This document shows, one piece after another, positions 44,924 through 53,990 of a DNA stretch of 64,000 nucleotides. The stretch spans positions 62,001 through 126,000 of the forward strand of contig NZ_MVHD01000002.1 of NCBI RefSeq assembly GCF_002086635.1, given 5' to 3'. The notes below the pieces were generated by a model. It did not search any database. It was not told where the DNA came from and saw only the letters and a program-made list of their open reading frames with translations. Source of the stretch: Mycobacterium alsense (GTDB lineage: Bacteria; Actinomycetota; Actinomycetes; Mycobacteriales; Mycobacteriaceae). A program made the position numbers and the translations under genes. Numbering within the stretch: the stretch's first letter is position 1; every line of letters starts with the position of its first letter.

Positions 44924-45526
44924 ATGTCTCTGATATGGCCTGCGTCACAGCGCTACGGGCTCGCGCCCGCCCCGGGCGCCCTGGGATTGGTCCAGGACTT
45001 CCTCAACACGGTGGGCATCGAGGGGTACGGTCCGGACCTACTGGCCGACACCGCGCTCGCGCGTGAATGGGTGGCGGGCGCGGTGCGGTCGTGGTCCTCC
45101 GCGCGCGCCCTTGATGCCCCGCCGCCTGCGCTCGGAGATGCGGACTTGTCGAAGCTTCGCGCCTTGCGCGAGGCGATCGCCCGCCTGGTCGCCGGAACAC
45201 CGCCGGGCGGGCGCGCGCCCGTCGGCGCATGTTCTGCGTCGTTGAGACTGTCGGAGAGCGGTGAGGTGCGCCTCGAACCGGCCGGTGCGGGCTGGCGCTG
45301 GCTGGCGTCGGCGCTCTGGGGAGAGGTCATGCTCAGCCAGCAGAACGGCACCTGGGGGCGCATCAAGCGCTGCCATAACCCCCGGTGCGCGTCCACGTTC
45401 TACGACCGCTCGAGGAACAACAGCGGGGTGTGGCACGACGTGAAGACGTGCGGCAACGCCGCCAATTTGCGGGCGTCCCGCGCCCGCCGACGCGAACGCG
45501 AGCGCGCACGGCCGAGCGTGGGCTAG
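44924..45526 (+). CDS. CGNR zinc-finger / ABATE-domain putative transcription regulator
   Basis: A 200-residue protein. The N-terminal ABATE domain (GALGLVQDFLNTVGIEGYGPDLLAD) is followed by a C-terminal zinc finger RCHNPRCASTFYDRSRNNSGVWHDVKTCGNAANL. The hallmark CGNR reads CGNA here, and the usual Arg-rich tail (RASRARRRERER) follows. These proteins are thought to be ligand-responsive DNA-binding regulators. ATG 44924 is chosen by domain position; upstream in-frame codons lie within the promoter. It is divergent from an SDR that it may control. Confidence 0.85.
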   Translation: MSLIWPASQRYGLAPAPGALGLVQDFLNTVGIEGYGPDLLADTALAREWVAGAVRSWSSARALDAPPPALGDADLSKLRALREAIARLVAGTPPGGRAPVGACSASLRLSESGEVRLEPAGAGWRWLASALWGEVMLSQQNGTWGRIKRCHNPRCASTFYDRSRNNSGVWHDVKTCGNAANLRASRARRRERERARPSVG

Positions 45527-45938
45527 CGCGGCCCCGTGTCAGCAGCGCTCGAGCCCCCGGCGCATGATCCGTGGGCCGCGATCCGGTTGGCCCGGCTCGC
45601 TTCTCACCAGGGACTGGAGGGCGCTGCGTGCGCGGGCGGCGAGGTCGAGGCGGCCCAGGCCCAACGCGTTCTGCAGTGTTGGCACGATTCGATCCTTTTC
45701 GGTCCTCGCGACGATCGGGCGGCTCGCCGGCTCGTGTGAATTGCACCGCGGCGCATTCAAGGTTGCGCCGCGCCGCGGCGATCGTCACGAAGCCCGCTTG
45801 TGGTGTCCCGCACATCCGGCTCGTCACAGCTCGGGCTCGTTCGGGAAAAGCGGCAGCCTGAACGGCCGCCCAGGCATCGAGTGTGAAGTGACGGCCTCGA
45901 GTGTGAGCCCACGGCTTCACAATCGAAGCCGGCGCGTC
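45527..45938. other. 412-bp region without a supported gene
   Basis: On the minus strand a 73-codon frame (45760-45539) has GC-rich third positions around LGLGRLDLAARARSALQSL. It has no good ribosome site and no recognised family, so it may be a gene remnant. Near the right end are two tandem 20-bp repeats with a weak hairpin. I see no RNA gene or promoter I can defend. Confidence 0.45.
45877..45916. repeat. Two tandem 20-bp repeats
   Basis: Units at 45877-45896 and 45897-45916 both read TCGAGTGTGA, six variable bases, then ACGGC with C or T. The second unit plus the following bases can fold TGTGAGCC with GGCTTCACA. It resembles short intergenic repeats common in mycobacteria. Confidence 0.55.
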
Positions 45939-46802
45939 TCACGCCGGGCGGGTCGGATCACCGGAGTTGCGGAACCGGCGCAGATAGCCGACCAGCCTGC
46001 GTGCGGGCAGCGCCTTGGGCCAGTCGTCGGCGCGGAAGTAAGCGTCGGTGCCGCCGTCGACGAAAACGATGCTGCCACAAAGGAAGTCGGCCGAATCCGA
46101 CAGCATGAAGCACGCCCAGTCGGCCATATGGCCGGCATCACCGAAGCCGCCGACCGGAACGGGGAACGACCGGACCGCCTTGGCCTGCCTGGGATCGGCC
46201 AGCTGTTCTTCCAGCAACGGCGTCATGATCGCGCCGGGAGCAAGGCCGTTCAGCCGCACGCCCGAGCCCGCCCACTCCGGCAGCACCGCATGCCGGCGCA
46301 CCCATCGGCTGACCGCGATCTTCGACGCCGCATACATCATGGTCGGCGCGCCGGGGCCGAACAGCCGCACCGATCGCACCGCCTTGTCCGCGTCGTGGGA
46401 CAGCAACGCCCGCACCGTGCGCGCGGGGACCGCGGGCACCGTCGTCGTCGAGTTGCTGGCGATGACGACGGCCTTGGCGCGCTCGGCGGCGGCCAGCGCC
46501 GGTCGCAGCGCGACGAGCAACTCGACGACCCCGAGGTAGTTGACCTGAGCGATCTGGCGGGGACGGTCCCGCCCCGGCCTCGGGCCCAGGCCGGCGGCCA
46601 GCACGGCGCCGTCGAGCCGGCCCCCGCACGCCGCGAGCACGCCGTCGGCGGCCTCCGCGCGGCCGCGCGGCGTCGACAAGTCCGCGACGATGTGGGCGTC
46701 CTTGACGTCGACACCGATCACGGTGTGGCCGTCGGAGCGCAGCCTGAGCGCGGTCTCGCGGCCCATGCCGGAGGCCGATCCGCTGATTGCATAGGTGCCC
46801 AT
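45939..46802 (-). CDS. Short-chain dehydrogenase/reductase
   Basis: A 287-residue SDR with ISGSASGMGRETALRLRSDGHTVIGVDVKDA (the Asp after the second strand favours NAD). VIASNSTTTVP supplies the Ser region, YAASKIAVSRWVRRHA the Tyr/Lys, and PGAIMTPLLEEQL and FVDGGTDAYFRADDWP close the fold. The ending resembles 3-alpha-hydroxysteroid/alcohol dehydrogenases of the catabolic type. Substrate unknown. It is divergent from a PaaI-like thioesterase gene across 68 bp. Confidence 0.9.
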   Translation of the reverse strand: MGTYAISGSASGMGRETALRLRSDGHTVIGVDVKDAHIVADLSTPRGRAEAADGVLAACGGRLDGAVLAAGLGPRPGRDRPRQIAQVNYLGVVELLVALRPALAAAERAKAVVIASNSTTTVPAVPARTVRALLSHDADKAVRSVRLFGPGAPTMMYAASKIAVSRWVRRHAVLPEWAGSGVRLNGLAPGAIMTPLLEEQLADPRQAKAVRSFPVPVGGFGDAGHMADWACFMLSDSADFLCGSIVFVDGGTDAYFRADDWPKALPARRLVGYLRRFRNSGDPTRPA

Positions 46803-46870
46803 TCGGGTCTCCCTTCGTCGTGGCGCAGTATGCCCGGTGGCCGCCGACGGGGCACTGTTAGGTTGTCTAT

Positions 46871-47485
46871 GTGCCTGACCACGAGCTCTGCGTCGACCAC
46901 AGCCGACTCGAATCGGTGTACGGGCCGCTGGCCGGATCCATTCGCCGGCTGATCGACGTCAGCATCCGCAGCGAGGCCGACCCCGCGACGGTGGCGGCCG
47001 CGAAGTCGCAAATCGACCGCGCCGCGGACGAATTGAGCGGGGCGCTGCGGCCCGGATCCTTCGGCGTGCGCCGCACGCCCGATGGCCAGAACATCGCGTG
47101 GGGCAACGTCGTGGTCGGGCTGCGCAACCCGGTGGCTCCGCCCCTGGTGATCCACCACGAGCCCGATGGACTCGTGTGGTCCGAGTTCGTTCTCGGCGCG
47201 GCGTACGAGGGTCCGGCCGAGCACGTCCACGGCGGCGTGTGCGCGCTGATCCTCGACCACGTGCTGGGCGCCACCGCCCACCGGCCCGGCCGGCCCGCAT
47301 ACACGGGCACGCTGACCTTGCGTTACCGCCGCCGCACCCCGCTCGGACGGCCGCTGCGCGCGCAGGCCCACGTCGAGCGCACCGAGGGCGCCAAGACGTT
47401 CGCCGTGGGCAGCCTCGGTGACGAGCACGGCGTGACCGTCGAGGCCGAGGGCATCTTCATCCACCCCAAACAGCCTCTTGAGTGA
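46871..47485 (+). CDS. PaaI-like hot-dog thioesterase
   Basis: A 204-residue protein with GTG start. The C-terminal 130 residues form a hot-dog fold with the PaaI/4HBT signature EHVHGGVCALILDHVLGAT and the strand TLTLRYRRRTPLGRPLRAQAHVE. An N-terminal helical extension (VYGPLAGSIRRLIDVSIRS) is common in mycobacterial members. It is expected to hydrolyse an acyl-CoA thioester. It is convergent with the DUF2127 gene (9-bp gap) and divergent from an SDR. Confidence 0.88.
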   Translation: MPDHELCVDHSRLESVYGPLAGSIRRLIDVSIRSEADPATVAAAKSQIDRAADELSGALRPGSFGVRRTPDGQNIAWGNVVVGLRNPVAPPLVIHHEPDGLVWSEFVLGAAYEGPAEHVHGGVCALILDHVLGATAHRPGRPAYTGTLTLRYRRRTPLGRPLRAQAHVERTEGAKTFAVGSLGDEHGVTVEAEGIFIHPKQPLE

Positions 47486-47494
47486 CCGCGCGCG

Positions 47495-48259
47495 TCAGGC
47501 CGAGGCGGCCGCCCGCTCGACGTCGAGGAGCTGCTCGCCGCGGCGCTCCTCGTCGTAGGCCTCGCGCCCACCCCGCAGGCCGAACAACCGCTTGGACACC
47601 AGCAGATAGATCACGGCGGCCACGTTGATCGTGAAGGTGACCAGGCGGGTCATCGTGATGCCCTTGGCCAGGTCGTGGATCTCGAGCGGCAGGAAGACCG
47701 AGGTCGCCACCACCGCGAAGTATTCACCCCAACGCTTCAGCAGCCAGAGTCCGACGCCCTCGATGACCTCGATCAGCGCGTAGACGGCCAACATCAGGGT
47801 CAGCAGGGCCAAGGTGGACGGCTTGGTGGCCAGCGCCTTTTCCAGCTCGTGCACGATCGTCATCTGGTCGACCTTGAACCCCGCGGCGCGAAAGATCGGC
47901 AGGTCGCGGTCCAAGGTGGCCTGGATGGCACCGCGCGCCCCGCGGAATTTCCACACCGCGTACGCCGCCAGCGCGATCACCACCGCGCGAAACAGCCGTT
48001 CGACCCCGAGCGCCCTGATGATGGTCGCCTGGCGTAATGCCTTGCCGCGCATGATCATCGGCGCGTCGTGGGCATCGCCCCGACCGTGCGGCGCCCCGAC
48101 GACGAATTCGCCGCAGCGCAGGCAGCGCCACACCTCGCCCAGGCCTGTGGTGCCGCTGAGCCGCTCGGCCAGCGCCTCGTCGTCCGGCGCGTACGTGGCG
48201 TGCCCCGCGAGCGCGCAGGTGACCAACTCCCACCGGTTGCTGCCGCGTTCTTTGCGCAT
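47495..48259 (-). CDS. DUF2127 membrane protein with zinc-ribbon-like N terminus
   Basis: A 254-residue protein. Residues 15-60 contain CALAGHATYAPDDEALAERL and WRCLRCGEFV, a Cys-x-x-Cys pair suggesting a small metal site. Four transmembrane segments follow (LFRAVVIALAAYAVW, TLALLTLMLAVYALIEVIEG, YFAVVATSVFLPLEIHDL, TFTINVAAVIYLLV), matching DUF2127. Function unknown. The charged C-terminal tail is cytosolic. It stands alone between the thioesterase and the lipoprotein/kinase operon. Confidence 0.83.
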   Translation of the reverse strand: MRKERGSNRWELVTCALAGHATYAPDDEALAERLSGTTGLGEVWRCLRCGEFVVGAPHGRGDAHDAPMIMRGKALRQATIIRALGVERLFRAVVIALAAYAVWKFRGARGAIQATLDRDLPIFRAAGFKVDQMTIVHELEKALATKPSTLALLTLMLAVYALIEVIEGVGLWLLKRWGEYFAVVATSVFLPLEIHDLAKGITMTRLVTFTINVAAVIYLLVSKRLFGLRGGREAYDEERRGEQLLDVERAAASA

Positions 48260-48412
48260 GGCCGATCATTCAACGCCGGTGGCAAGCCACGCAAGGCCGC
48301 GCGGGCCGGCATGTCAGAACCGGAGGTTCGCGCTGGGGCCTGGGCCGTCGGGCTCACCGCGCCTCGCCGCGTCCACAACGTAGTTCTGCTGGTTGTGCGC
48401 CATCGCGGTGGG

Positions 48413-49669
48413 CTATCCCGCCAGCATCCGGTATTGCGCGGCCATTTGCTGGTGCGCCCTGTCGAGTTGCCGCGCAACGGTTTTGATCGCGTACCGGTCG
48501 ACCGCGGCCAGGCACCAATACCGGGGCACCAGGCCGTTGGATCCCGCGACGCGCGTGCACCGGCTCTGGGGCAGGCCTGGCACCGGCGAAGCGGCCTGGG
48601 CCGCGGGGGTTTTCGCGACGACGTCGCTGTAGGCCCCGGCAAGGGCCTGTGCGGCGGCGGGGTCTTTGGCCCGGTACACGATGGCCTGGTTGGAGGACAC
48701 GTAGTCCACACCGGCGGCGCCCAGCGCGGGGCCGACCTCGACGGGGTTGTCTTCCAGGTGCAGCGCCCCCGCCGCCTCGTAGGCGGCACCGGACGTCTCG
48801 GTGGTTTGGTCGGCCGGCAGCGGCAGGGTGCGGGCGACGAGGCCGGTGGGGTCCAACGGAAGCGTCGCGAACTGGTTGGCCTCGGTGGGACGGAACGTAT
48901 CGATCAGCGGCAGTTGCAGATCCAGCGTGTGGGCGGCCAGCGGCGCTTCGCAGTCGGGCCCGGCGGCGCAGCGCGCGACCTGAACGAGTACGTAGGGGCC
49001 GTGCGCGGTGAAGACCGACAGCTCCCGCACCGTCTGGGTGCCGTCTTGGAAGGTCAACAGCGCCCCGGGCGCGTCGGGATGGCCCGGAACGGGGATGGCC
49101 CGCTCCGGCTCGGTCACGATCGGGGTCATGCTGGGGACGCGGGGCATGCTCATCGCCCTGTCGTGCATGCCCTGGGCGGCCGACGCCGCCGCGGCGGCGT
49201 TGGCGAAGCGCAGGACCGCGTTGCGCAGCGACATCTGCGGGTTGGGGCCCGGGGCCTGCCGCTCGGACATGAATCCGACCACGAACGGAAGGGAGTAGGC
49301 GCCACCGACGATCGGGGCCCACACGACATGGGAAAGCTGGTCGACGTCCTTGATCACGGTCGCCGCGTTGTTCGAGCCCGGGGTGGCCAGCGACGCGTCG
49401 GCCTGCCAGGGCCCGACGACGTGGGCGGCCATCCGGCGGCCCTCGACGAGCCGCCCGGCCTCCTCGGAACCGGCGGTGCCCAGTGGCGGCAGCGGTGCGG
49501 TGGAGTAGGTGCCCGGGTCGAGCTGGGAAACGTTGACCGGCGACGAGGCGGCGGACGATTGGGCCGCGGGCCGCGCGGTGCCGCCGACGGTCGTGTGCTG
49601 GCAGCCCACCAGGACGGCGAGCAGCGCGACCGGCACGAGCCATCTCGCCCGCGGTGCAGAGCTTTTCAC
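48413..49669 (-). CDS. Mycobacterial lipoprotein downstream of a PknH-like kinase
   Basis: A 418-residue lipoprotein with GTG start: signal peptide WLVPVALLAVLVGC with lipobox Cys22, then a Ser/Ala linker and a large exported domain. The domain has repeated sections resembling one another (about residues 60-220 and 230-410) and two Cys pairs (RCAAGPDC and CTRVAGSNGLVPRYWC). I know of no enzymatic activity; many mycobacteria carry such lipoproteins near sensor kinases. It is the last gene of a three-gene minus-strand operon, 9 bp after the preceding gene. Confidence 0.83.
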   Translation of the reverse strand: MKSSAPRARWLVPVALLAVLVGCQHTTVGGTARPAAQSSAASSPVNVSQLDPGTYSTAPLPPLGTAGSEEAGRLVEGRRMAAHVVGPWQADASLATPGSNNAATVIKDVDQLSHVVWAPIVGGAYSLPFVVGFMSERQAPGPNPQMSLRNAVLRFANAAAAASAAQGMHDRAMSMPRVPSMTPIVTEPERAIPVPGHPDAPGALLTFQDGTQTVRELSVFTAHGPYVLVQVARCAAGPDCEAPLAAHTLDLQLPLIDTFRPTEANQFATLPLDPTGLVARTLPLPADQTTETSGAAYEAAGALHLEDNPVEVGPALGAAGVDYVSSNQAIVYRAKDPAAAQALAGAYSDVVAKTPAAQAASPVPGLPQSRCTRVAGSNGLVPRYWCLAAVDRYAIKTVARQLDRAHQQMAAQYRMLAG

Positions 49670-49678
49670 TTCATTCGC

Positions 49679-50173
49679 CTATGGTTTGCAGATCTTCCAA
49701 CCGTCTTCGAGTTTGAGCGGCAGGCTCACCGAGCGGAAGCCCAAGGCCTCGTTCTGGGCGTCCATTGTCGCGGTGGCGGTGTCGCCGGTGATCGCGACCG
49801 AGGTGACCTTGACCGTGGTGAGCCCGTTCTGCACGCGGGTCTTCTTCAGGTAATCCATGGTGGGGCCGGTGAATTCGACCCGCATCGCCGAGCACATCAG
49901 TTCGGTGTAGGCGTCCCAATTCTGCGTGTTGTAGGCGTCTTGGAAGGCCATGACGGTCTGCCGTATCTGGTCCTCGGCGGACTCCGTCGTCGGGGGTGCC
50001 GGCGCGGCGGAAGGGTTCGCGGGGGCGGCGCCGACCGGCGATGTCGGGGCGCTGGTGCGTGGCGATATGGCGGTGCCGCCGGTCACGACCGAGCAGGAGG
50101 CGGCGATCGCGGCGGCGGCCAGCGCCGCGGTGGCCGCGGCGAGTTTCGTTGGCTGCGCGCTCATTTCATCCAA
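49679..50173 (-). CDS. Small lipoprotein with NTF2-like domain
   Basis: A 164-residue lipoprotein: signal peptide with the lipobox AASC (Cys27 from ATG 50173), a Pro/Ala-rich linker, then a DUF4878/NTF2-like domain (about residues 65-164) with IRQTVMAFQDAYNTQNWDAYTEL and the final strands LPLKLEDGWKICKP. It resembles lipoprotein partners of mycobacterial Ser/Thr kinases such as LppH-type proteins, but the function is not established. ATG 50164 is an alternative start. It follows the kinase by 6 bp, indicating co-transcription. Confidence 0.83.
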   Translation of the reverse strand: MDEMSAQPTKLAAATAALAAAAIAASCSVVTGGTAISPRTSAPTSPVGAAPANPSAAPAPPTTESAEDQIRQTVMAFQDAYNTQNWDAYTELMCSAMRVEFTGPTMDYLKKTRVQNGLTTVKVTSVAITGDTATATMDAQNEALGFRSVSLPLKLEDGWKICKP

Positions 50174-50179
50174 CCCTAC

Positions 50180-51892
50180 TCACTGCCTGGGAACCTTGGC
50201 GGCGGTCGCGGTGACGAGGGCGGCGACGTCGGCGTCACCGGCGGCGCGGCATTGCCGGATGTCGATGAGGACGTTGCCGCGCACCTGTATCCCGTGCTGA
50301 CAGGAGGCGCCGCCCCCGCGCAGGGTGGCCGCGAGGGTGAGCACGCCGGAGGTGGTGGTCGGCTGGCCGAACTCCCACGCCTGACCGGGCGCGCCCGGTT
50401 GGGCCACCGTGACGGTCTTGCCGCCGCACAGCCCCCACTGTCCGCGCTGGGTGATGTAGAACGGTCCCGCCTTGTCCGGCGGGAACGCGATGACGGCCTG
50501 GGTCACGCTGTCCTGCCACGCCGTCTCGTTCAGGGCCCGCAAATCCTGGACCGCCGCCCCGCTGTAGGCGCTCGAGCCGTACGTCGCCTGCTGCGCGGGC
50601 GCCCACGCGCCCACGCACTGCGGGTTGTCGAGGGCCGCGGAATCGTCCAGGAACGTCGTCCCGTCGCGCTCGAGGACCAGGGGTCCGCCGTCGGTTCCGC
50701 TGGGGATCTGGGCCGACGTCAGCAGGATCGAGCGCAACTGGGCGGGGGCGACGTCGGTGGCCGGCGGTCCCTGCGCGGCGACCGATCCCGAACCCGGGGC
50801 CGCGCCCGGCGCGCCGCCCGGGCCCGCCGACCCGCCGTCCGGCCAAACGACCACGGTGACCGTGGCGGCGACCAGCGCCACCGCGGCCGCCGCGGCGCCG
50901 ATCAGGCCGCGGCGACGCCGCTTCGGCGGCCACGGGCCGGGTCCCTGCGCCATCGTGCGCGGTCCGCTGTGCTGCCACCAGGCCGGGGCCGGTGCGCCGA
51001 CGGGATAGGGCCCGACCGCGCCGCTGGGCACGGGCGGCAGCGGCGCGGCCCGGGTGGGGTCGCGCAGTGCGGCGGCCGCGGCCGCGGCGAGCTCGCCCGC
51101 CGAGCCGAACCGGGCCGCCGGGTCCTTCGCCATGGCGACGGCGATCACCCGGTCCAGCGCGGCGGGCAACGACGGCACGGCGTCGGTCACCCGCGGGGGC
51201 GGGCTGAACAGGTGCGCCATCATCACCGCCGCCGCGCCGTTGGTGGCTGGGAACGGCGTCTGGCCCGTCAGCAGCCGGAACAACGCGCAACCCAGCGAGT
51301 AGATGTCGACACGGCCGTCGATCGGCGCGTTGGACAGCACCTCCGGCGCCGCGTAGGCGACGGTGGCCATCACCGAGCCGGTCGCGGTCAGCCCGACGTC
51401 GTCGAACGCGCGGGCAATTCCGAAGTCGCCCAGCAGGACTCGCTCGTCGGGGCCCACCGGGCCCGAGAGCAGGAAGTTGCCCGGCTTGATGTCGCGGTGC
51501 ACCACGTTGTGGGCGTGGGCGAAGTCGAGCGCCCTGGCGACCTGGGCGACGACGTGCACGGCGCGTTGGGGGGCCATGGTTCCCTCGCGCAGCGCGGCGT
51601 CGGCGTCGATGCCGTCGACGAACTGCATGGCGATCCAGAGCTGGCCGTCCTCGGTTTGCCCGCGGTTGTAGACCGAGACGATCTGGGGGTGTTCGAGCGC
51701 GGCGGCCATGTCGGCCTCGCGGATGAATCGGGCCCGGAAATCGGGATCGCGCGACAGTTCGGAGGAGAGCACCTTGAGCGCGGTCTGGCGCGGCAGGGTC
51801 GGGTCGGCTGCCAGGTACACCGTGCCCATGCCCCCGGCGCCCAACACGCGCTCGATGCGGTACCCGCAGACCACCGACCCCGTCGTCAGCAC
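50180..51892 (-). CDS. PknH-like transmembrane serine/threonine protein kinase
   Basis: 570 residues, GTG start. The kinase domain is residues 10-275: glycine loop [12 protein letters not shown], Lys40, catalytic HRDIKPGNF (Asp134), DFGIAR (Asp156) and activation loop [17 protein letters not shown] Pro-rich juxtamembrane region precedes one transmembrane helix (329-350). The outer domain (about 380-570) matches the PknH sensor type, with four Cys ([34 protein letters not shown]) that could form two disulfides. It probably senses an envelope signal and phosphorylates cytosolic targets. It heads an operon with two lipoproteins. Confidence 0.93.
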   Translation of the reverse strand: MLTTGSVVCGYRIERVLGAGGMGTVYLAADPTLPRQTALKVLSSELSRDPDFRARFIREADMAAALEHPQIVSVYNRGQTEDGQLWIAMQFVDGIDADAALREGTMAPQRAVHVVAQVARALDFAHAHNVVHRDIKPGNFLLSGPVGPDERVLLGDFGIARAFDDVGLTATGSVMATVAYAAPEVLSNAPIDGRVDIYSLGCALFRLLTGQTPFPATNGAAAVMMAHLFSPPPRVTDAVPSLPAALDRVIAVAMAKDPAARFGSAGELAAAAAAALRDPTRAAPLPPVPSGAVGPYPVGAPAPAWWQHSGPRTMAQGPGPWPPKRRRRGLIGAAAAAVALVAATVTVVVWPDGGSAGPGGAPGAAPGSGSVAAQGPPATDVAPAQLRSILLTSAQIPSGTDGGPLVLERDGTTFLDDSAALDNPQCVGAWAPAQQATYGSSAYSGAAVQDLRALNETAWQDSVTQAVIAFPPDKAGPFYITQRGQWGLCGGKTVTVAQPGAPGQAWEFGQPTTTSGVLTLAATLRGGGASCQHGIQVRGNVLIDIRQCRAAGDADVAALVTATAAKVPRQ

Positions 51893-51935
51893 GTCAACAC
51901 CCTACGGTCACCCCCAACAATCCGTACGGCCCAAA

Positions 51936-52796
51936 CTAGACGGCCCGGTCCGCCGCGTGCGCCTGGGACTTTGTGATGGCCGCCGTTTCGTCGGTCAGCT
52001 TCTTCCCGATGACCCGGATCTGCCGCGCGCTCAGCGGGCACAGCGGATGCACGGCCAGCATCAGGGCCACCTGCCCGCGATCGTCGAAAACCGGTGCGGC
52101 GATGGTGACGACGGGCTGTTTGCGGCGGCCCGGATTGTCGTCGGAAAGAAAGCCGATGGTGGTGAACTCGACGAGCAACTGGTCGAGGATGTGCCGCACC
52201 GGGGACGGCATCTCGCGGCTATCGAGCGTGCCCACCACCTGGACGGCCTGGGCCAGCGCCGGCGTCGTCCAGTCCACGTCGAATCCGCGCTCGCGCGTGT
52301 GCTCCAAAACGCGTTCGAGGCGTTGAATGCGGTCGACGTTGGTGCCCGCACCGCGCCGGATCCACGCCCGCTGTTCCTCCTCGGTGTCCCAGGCGGCCAG
52401 GGCGACGCCGAACGGCGGGGCGTAGGGGATGCGGTCGCCCGGTATTCCGGCCGGCTGGGTGGCGGGGTCACCCTCGAAGGCGGTGACCACCAGTGAATCA
52501 CCGAATCGCTCGACGACCGAGCCGGCGTACCCGACGTCGCGGGAGAGCCGCAGCGCCGCGGAACGTGCGGCATGAGCGAGCGGGCGCGCGGTGTCCGTGC
52601 GAGCGGCGACCACCGCGAGCGCGGGCCCGAGCGTGAACGTCTTGGTGACGGGATCGCGGCTGGCCCAGCCCCGGTCGCACAGGGTCTTCAGGATCGCGTG
52701 TGCCGTCGCCTGGGTGAGGCCGAGCTCGCGCGCGATGTCGGAGAACCGCAACCGCGCGTGCGCGGAGCGCGCCAGCAGTTCGACGACGTCGAGCAC
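51936..52796 (-). CDS. IclR-family transcriptional regulator
   Basis: A 286-residue regulator. The N-terminal winged helix is RVLDVVELLARSAHARLRFSDIARELGLTQATAHAILKTL, followed by an IclR effector domain (DRIPYAPPFGVALAAW, PVVTIAAPVFDDRGQVALMLAV). GTG 52796 is the first standard start. The frame stays open up to 52829 (ATT) with AAGGGAG 8 nt upstream, and adding IRGSPSAPTSR would give the usual family N terminus, so an ATT start is possible. It is divergent from the alcohol dehydrogenase operon and probably controls it. Confidence 0.88.
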   Translation of the reverse strand: MLDVVELLARSAHARLRFSDIARELGLTQATAHAILKTLCDRGWASRDPVTKTFTLGPALAVVAARTDTARPLAHAARSAALRLSRDVGYAGSVVERFGDSLVVTAFEGDPATQPAGIPGDRIPYAPPFGVALAAWDTEEEQRAWIRRGAGTNVDRIQRLERVLEHTRERGFDVDWTTPALAQAVQVVGTLDSREMPSPVRHILDQLLVEFTTIGFLSDDNPGRRKQPVVTIAAPVFDDRGQVALMLAVHPLCPLSARQIRVIGKKLTDETAAITKSQAHAADRAV

Positions 52797-52872
52797 CCGG
52801 GAGGTCGGCGCCGACGGCGATCCGCGAATGGCTTGACTCCCTTACAACGAGGTTCTTACAGTTGGGCCGAGC

Positions 52873-52909
52873 ATTCGAGATTTTATATCGATTATTCGAG
52901 AAACACGAA
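52873..52909. promoter_or_regulatory. Candidate IclR operator before the dehydrogenase operon
   Basis: ATTCGAGA occurs twice, at 52873-52880 and 52894-52901, exactly 21 bp apart (two helical turns). TTCG/CGAA (52895-52898 and 52906-52909) adds a short inverted repeat. The AT-rich tract between them is unusual for this genome. Confidence 0.5.
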
Positions 52910-52925
52910 TCGAGGCGGATTCCTT

Positions 52926-53990
52926 TTGCGCGCAGTGGTGTTGAGAGAAGGCCGGCTGCAGGTTCGCGAGACGCCGGACCCCGCGCCGGGCACCGGCGAG
53001 TTGCTGCTGCGGACGCTGAGCACCGCGATCTGCGCCTCCGACGTGCACTTCATGGACCACCCCGAACTGGCGGTCGACGATCCGACCGGCCGTTCCCTCT
53101 ACGACGCGGACCGCGACATCGTGCTCGGTCACGAGTTCGTCGGCGAGGTCGTGGGGCACGGCCCGGGCTGCACGGGCCAGTTCCCGGTCGGCACCCGGGT
53201 GACGTCGATCCCGGTGCGCCTGGTCGACGGCGGCGCCGGCGGCATGCGCATCATCGGGCAGCACCCCGACGCGCAGGGGAGTTTCGGTGAGCTGCTGGTG
53301 ATTTCCGAGGCCGCCGCCAAGCCGGTGCCGGGCGGGGTCTCCGACGATGCCGTCGCGCTGACCGACGCGTTCGCCGTCGGCGAGTTCTACGTGCGGTCGG
53401 CGCAGATCCAGCCGGGCGAGATCGCCGTCGTCATCGGCGCGGGAGCGATCGGCCTGTCGGCCGTCGCCGCGTTGGCCGGTCGAGGCGTCGAACCGATCGT
53501 CGTCGCCGATTACAAGCCCGACCGCCGCGCGCTGGCCCGGGATCGCTTCGGCGCGCACGTCCTGGTGGACCCCGCCGAGATGTCACCCTTAGACGCGTTC
53601 AGGCAGGTGCGCGGCGAGCGCGGAATGCCCGGCCCCGCCGTCGTTTTCGAGTGCGTCGGCGCCGCGGGCCTGCTGCAGAGCATCGTGGAGTCGGCCGAGA
53701 TGGCCACCCGGATCTACTGCGCGGGCGGCTGGTACACCGGCGACACGCTGGACGTCACCACCGCCACCCGCCAGGGCGTCACGATCCAGTTCGGCGGCGG
53801 CCCCTATCCGCAGGACTGGTACGGGACCCTGGATGCGATCGCGTCGGGACGACTGGACCCGCTGCCGAGCGTCGGCAGGATCATCGGCCTCGACGAGGTG
53901 CCGGACGCGTTCGACCTGGCCCGCAGATCCGACGGCCCGCCGCGCATCGTGGTTCATCCGAACGGAGACCCAACCAAAAGGGCACCATGA
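52926..53990 (+). CDS. Zinc-type MDR alcohol dehydrogenase
   Basis: A 354-residue medium-chain dehydrogenase starting at TTG 52926 after GAGGCGGA (LRAVVLREGRLQVRETPD). GroES-like domain: TAICASDVHFMDHPE (Cys zinc ligand) and VLGHEFVGEVVG (His/Glu). The NAD-binding domain is IAVVIGAGAIGLSAVAAL, and Asp in VVADYKPDRR favours NAD+. The four structural-zinc cysteines are not evident. The stop overlaps the next start (ATGA), so it forms an operon with a SnoaL-like protein and an SDR. Substrate unknown; a catabolic alcohol is likely. Confidence 0.88.
   Translation: MRAVVLREGRLQVRETPDPAPGTGELLLRTLSTAICASDVHFMDHPELAVDDPTGRSLYDADRDIVLGHEFVGEVVGHGPGCTGQFPVGTRVTSIPVRLVDGGAGGMRIIGQHPDAQGSFGELLVISEAAAKPVPGGVSDDAVALTDAFAVGEFYVRSAQIQPGEIAVVIGAGAIGLSAVAALAGRGVEPIVVADYKPDRRALARDRFGAHVLVDPAEMSPLDAFRQVRGERGMPGPAVVFECVGAAGLLQSIVESAEMATRIYCAGGWYTGDTLDVTTATRQGVTIQFGGGPYPQDWYGTLDAIASGRLDPLPSVGRIIGLDEVPDAFDLARRSDGPPRIVVHPNGDPTKRAP

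Noticed and set aside
48068..51976. 1302-codon plus-strand frame across the kinase and lipoproteins
   Set aside because: Spans three real minus-strand genes and shows no domain; antisense artefact of GC bias.
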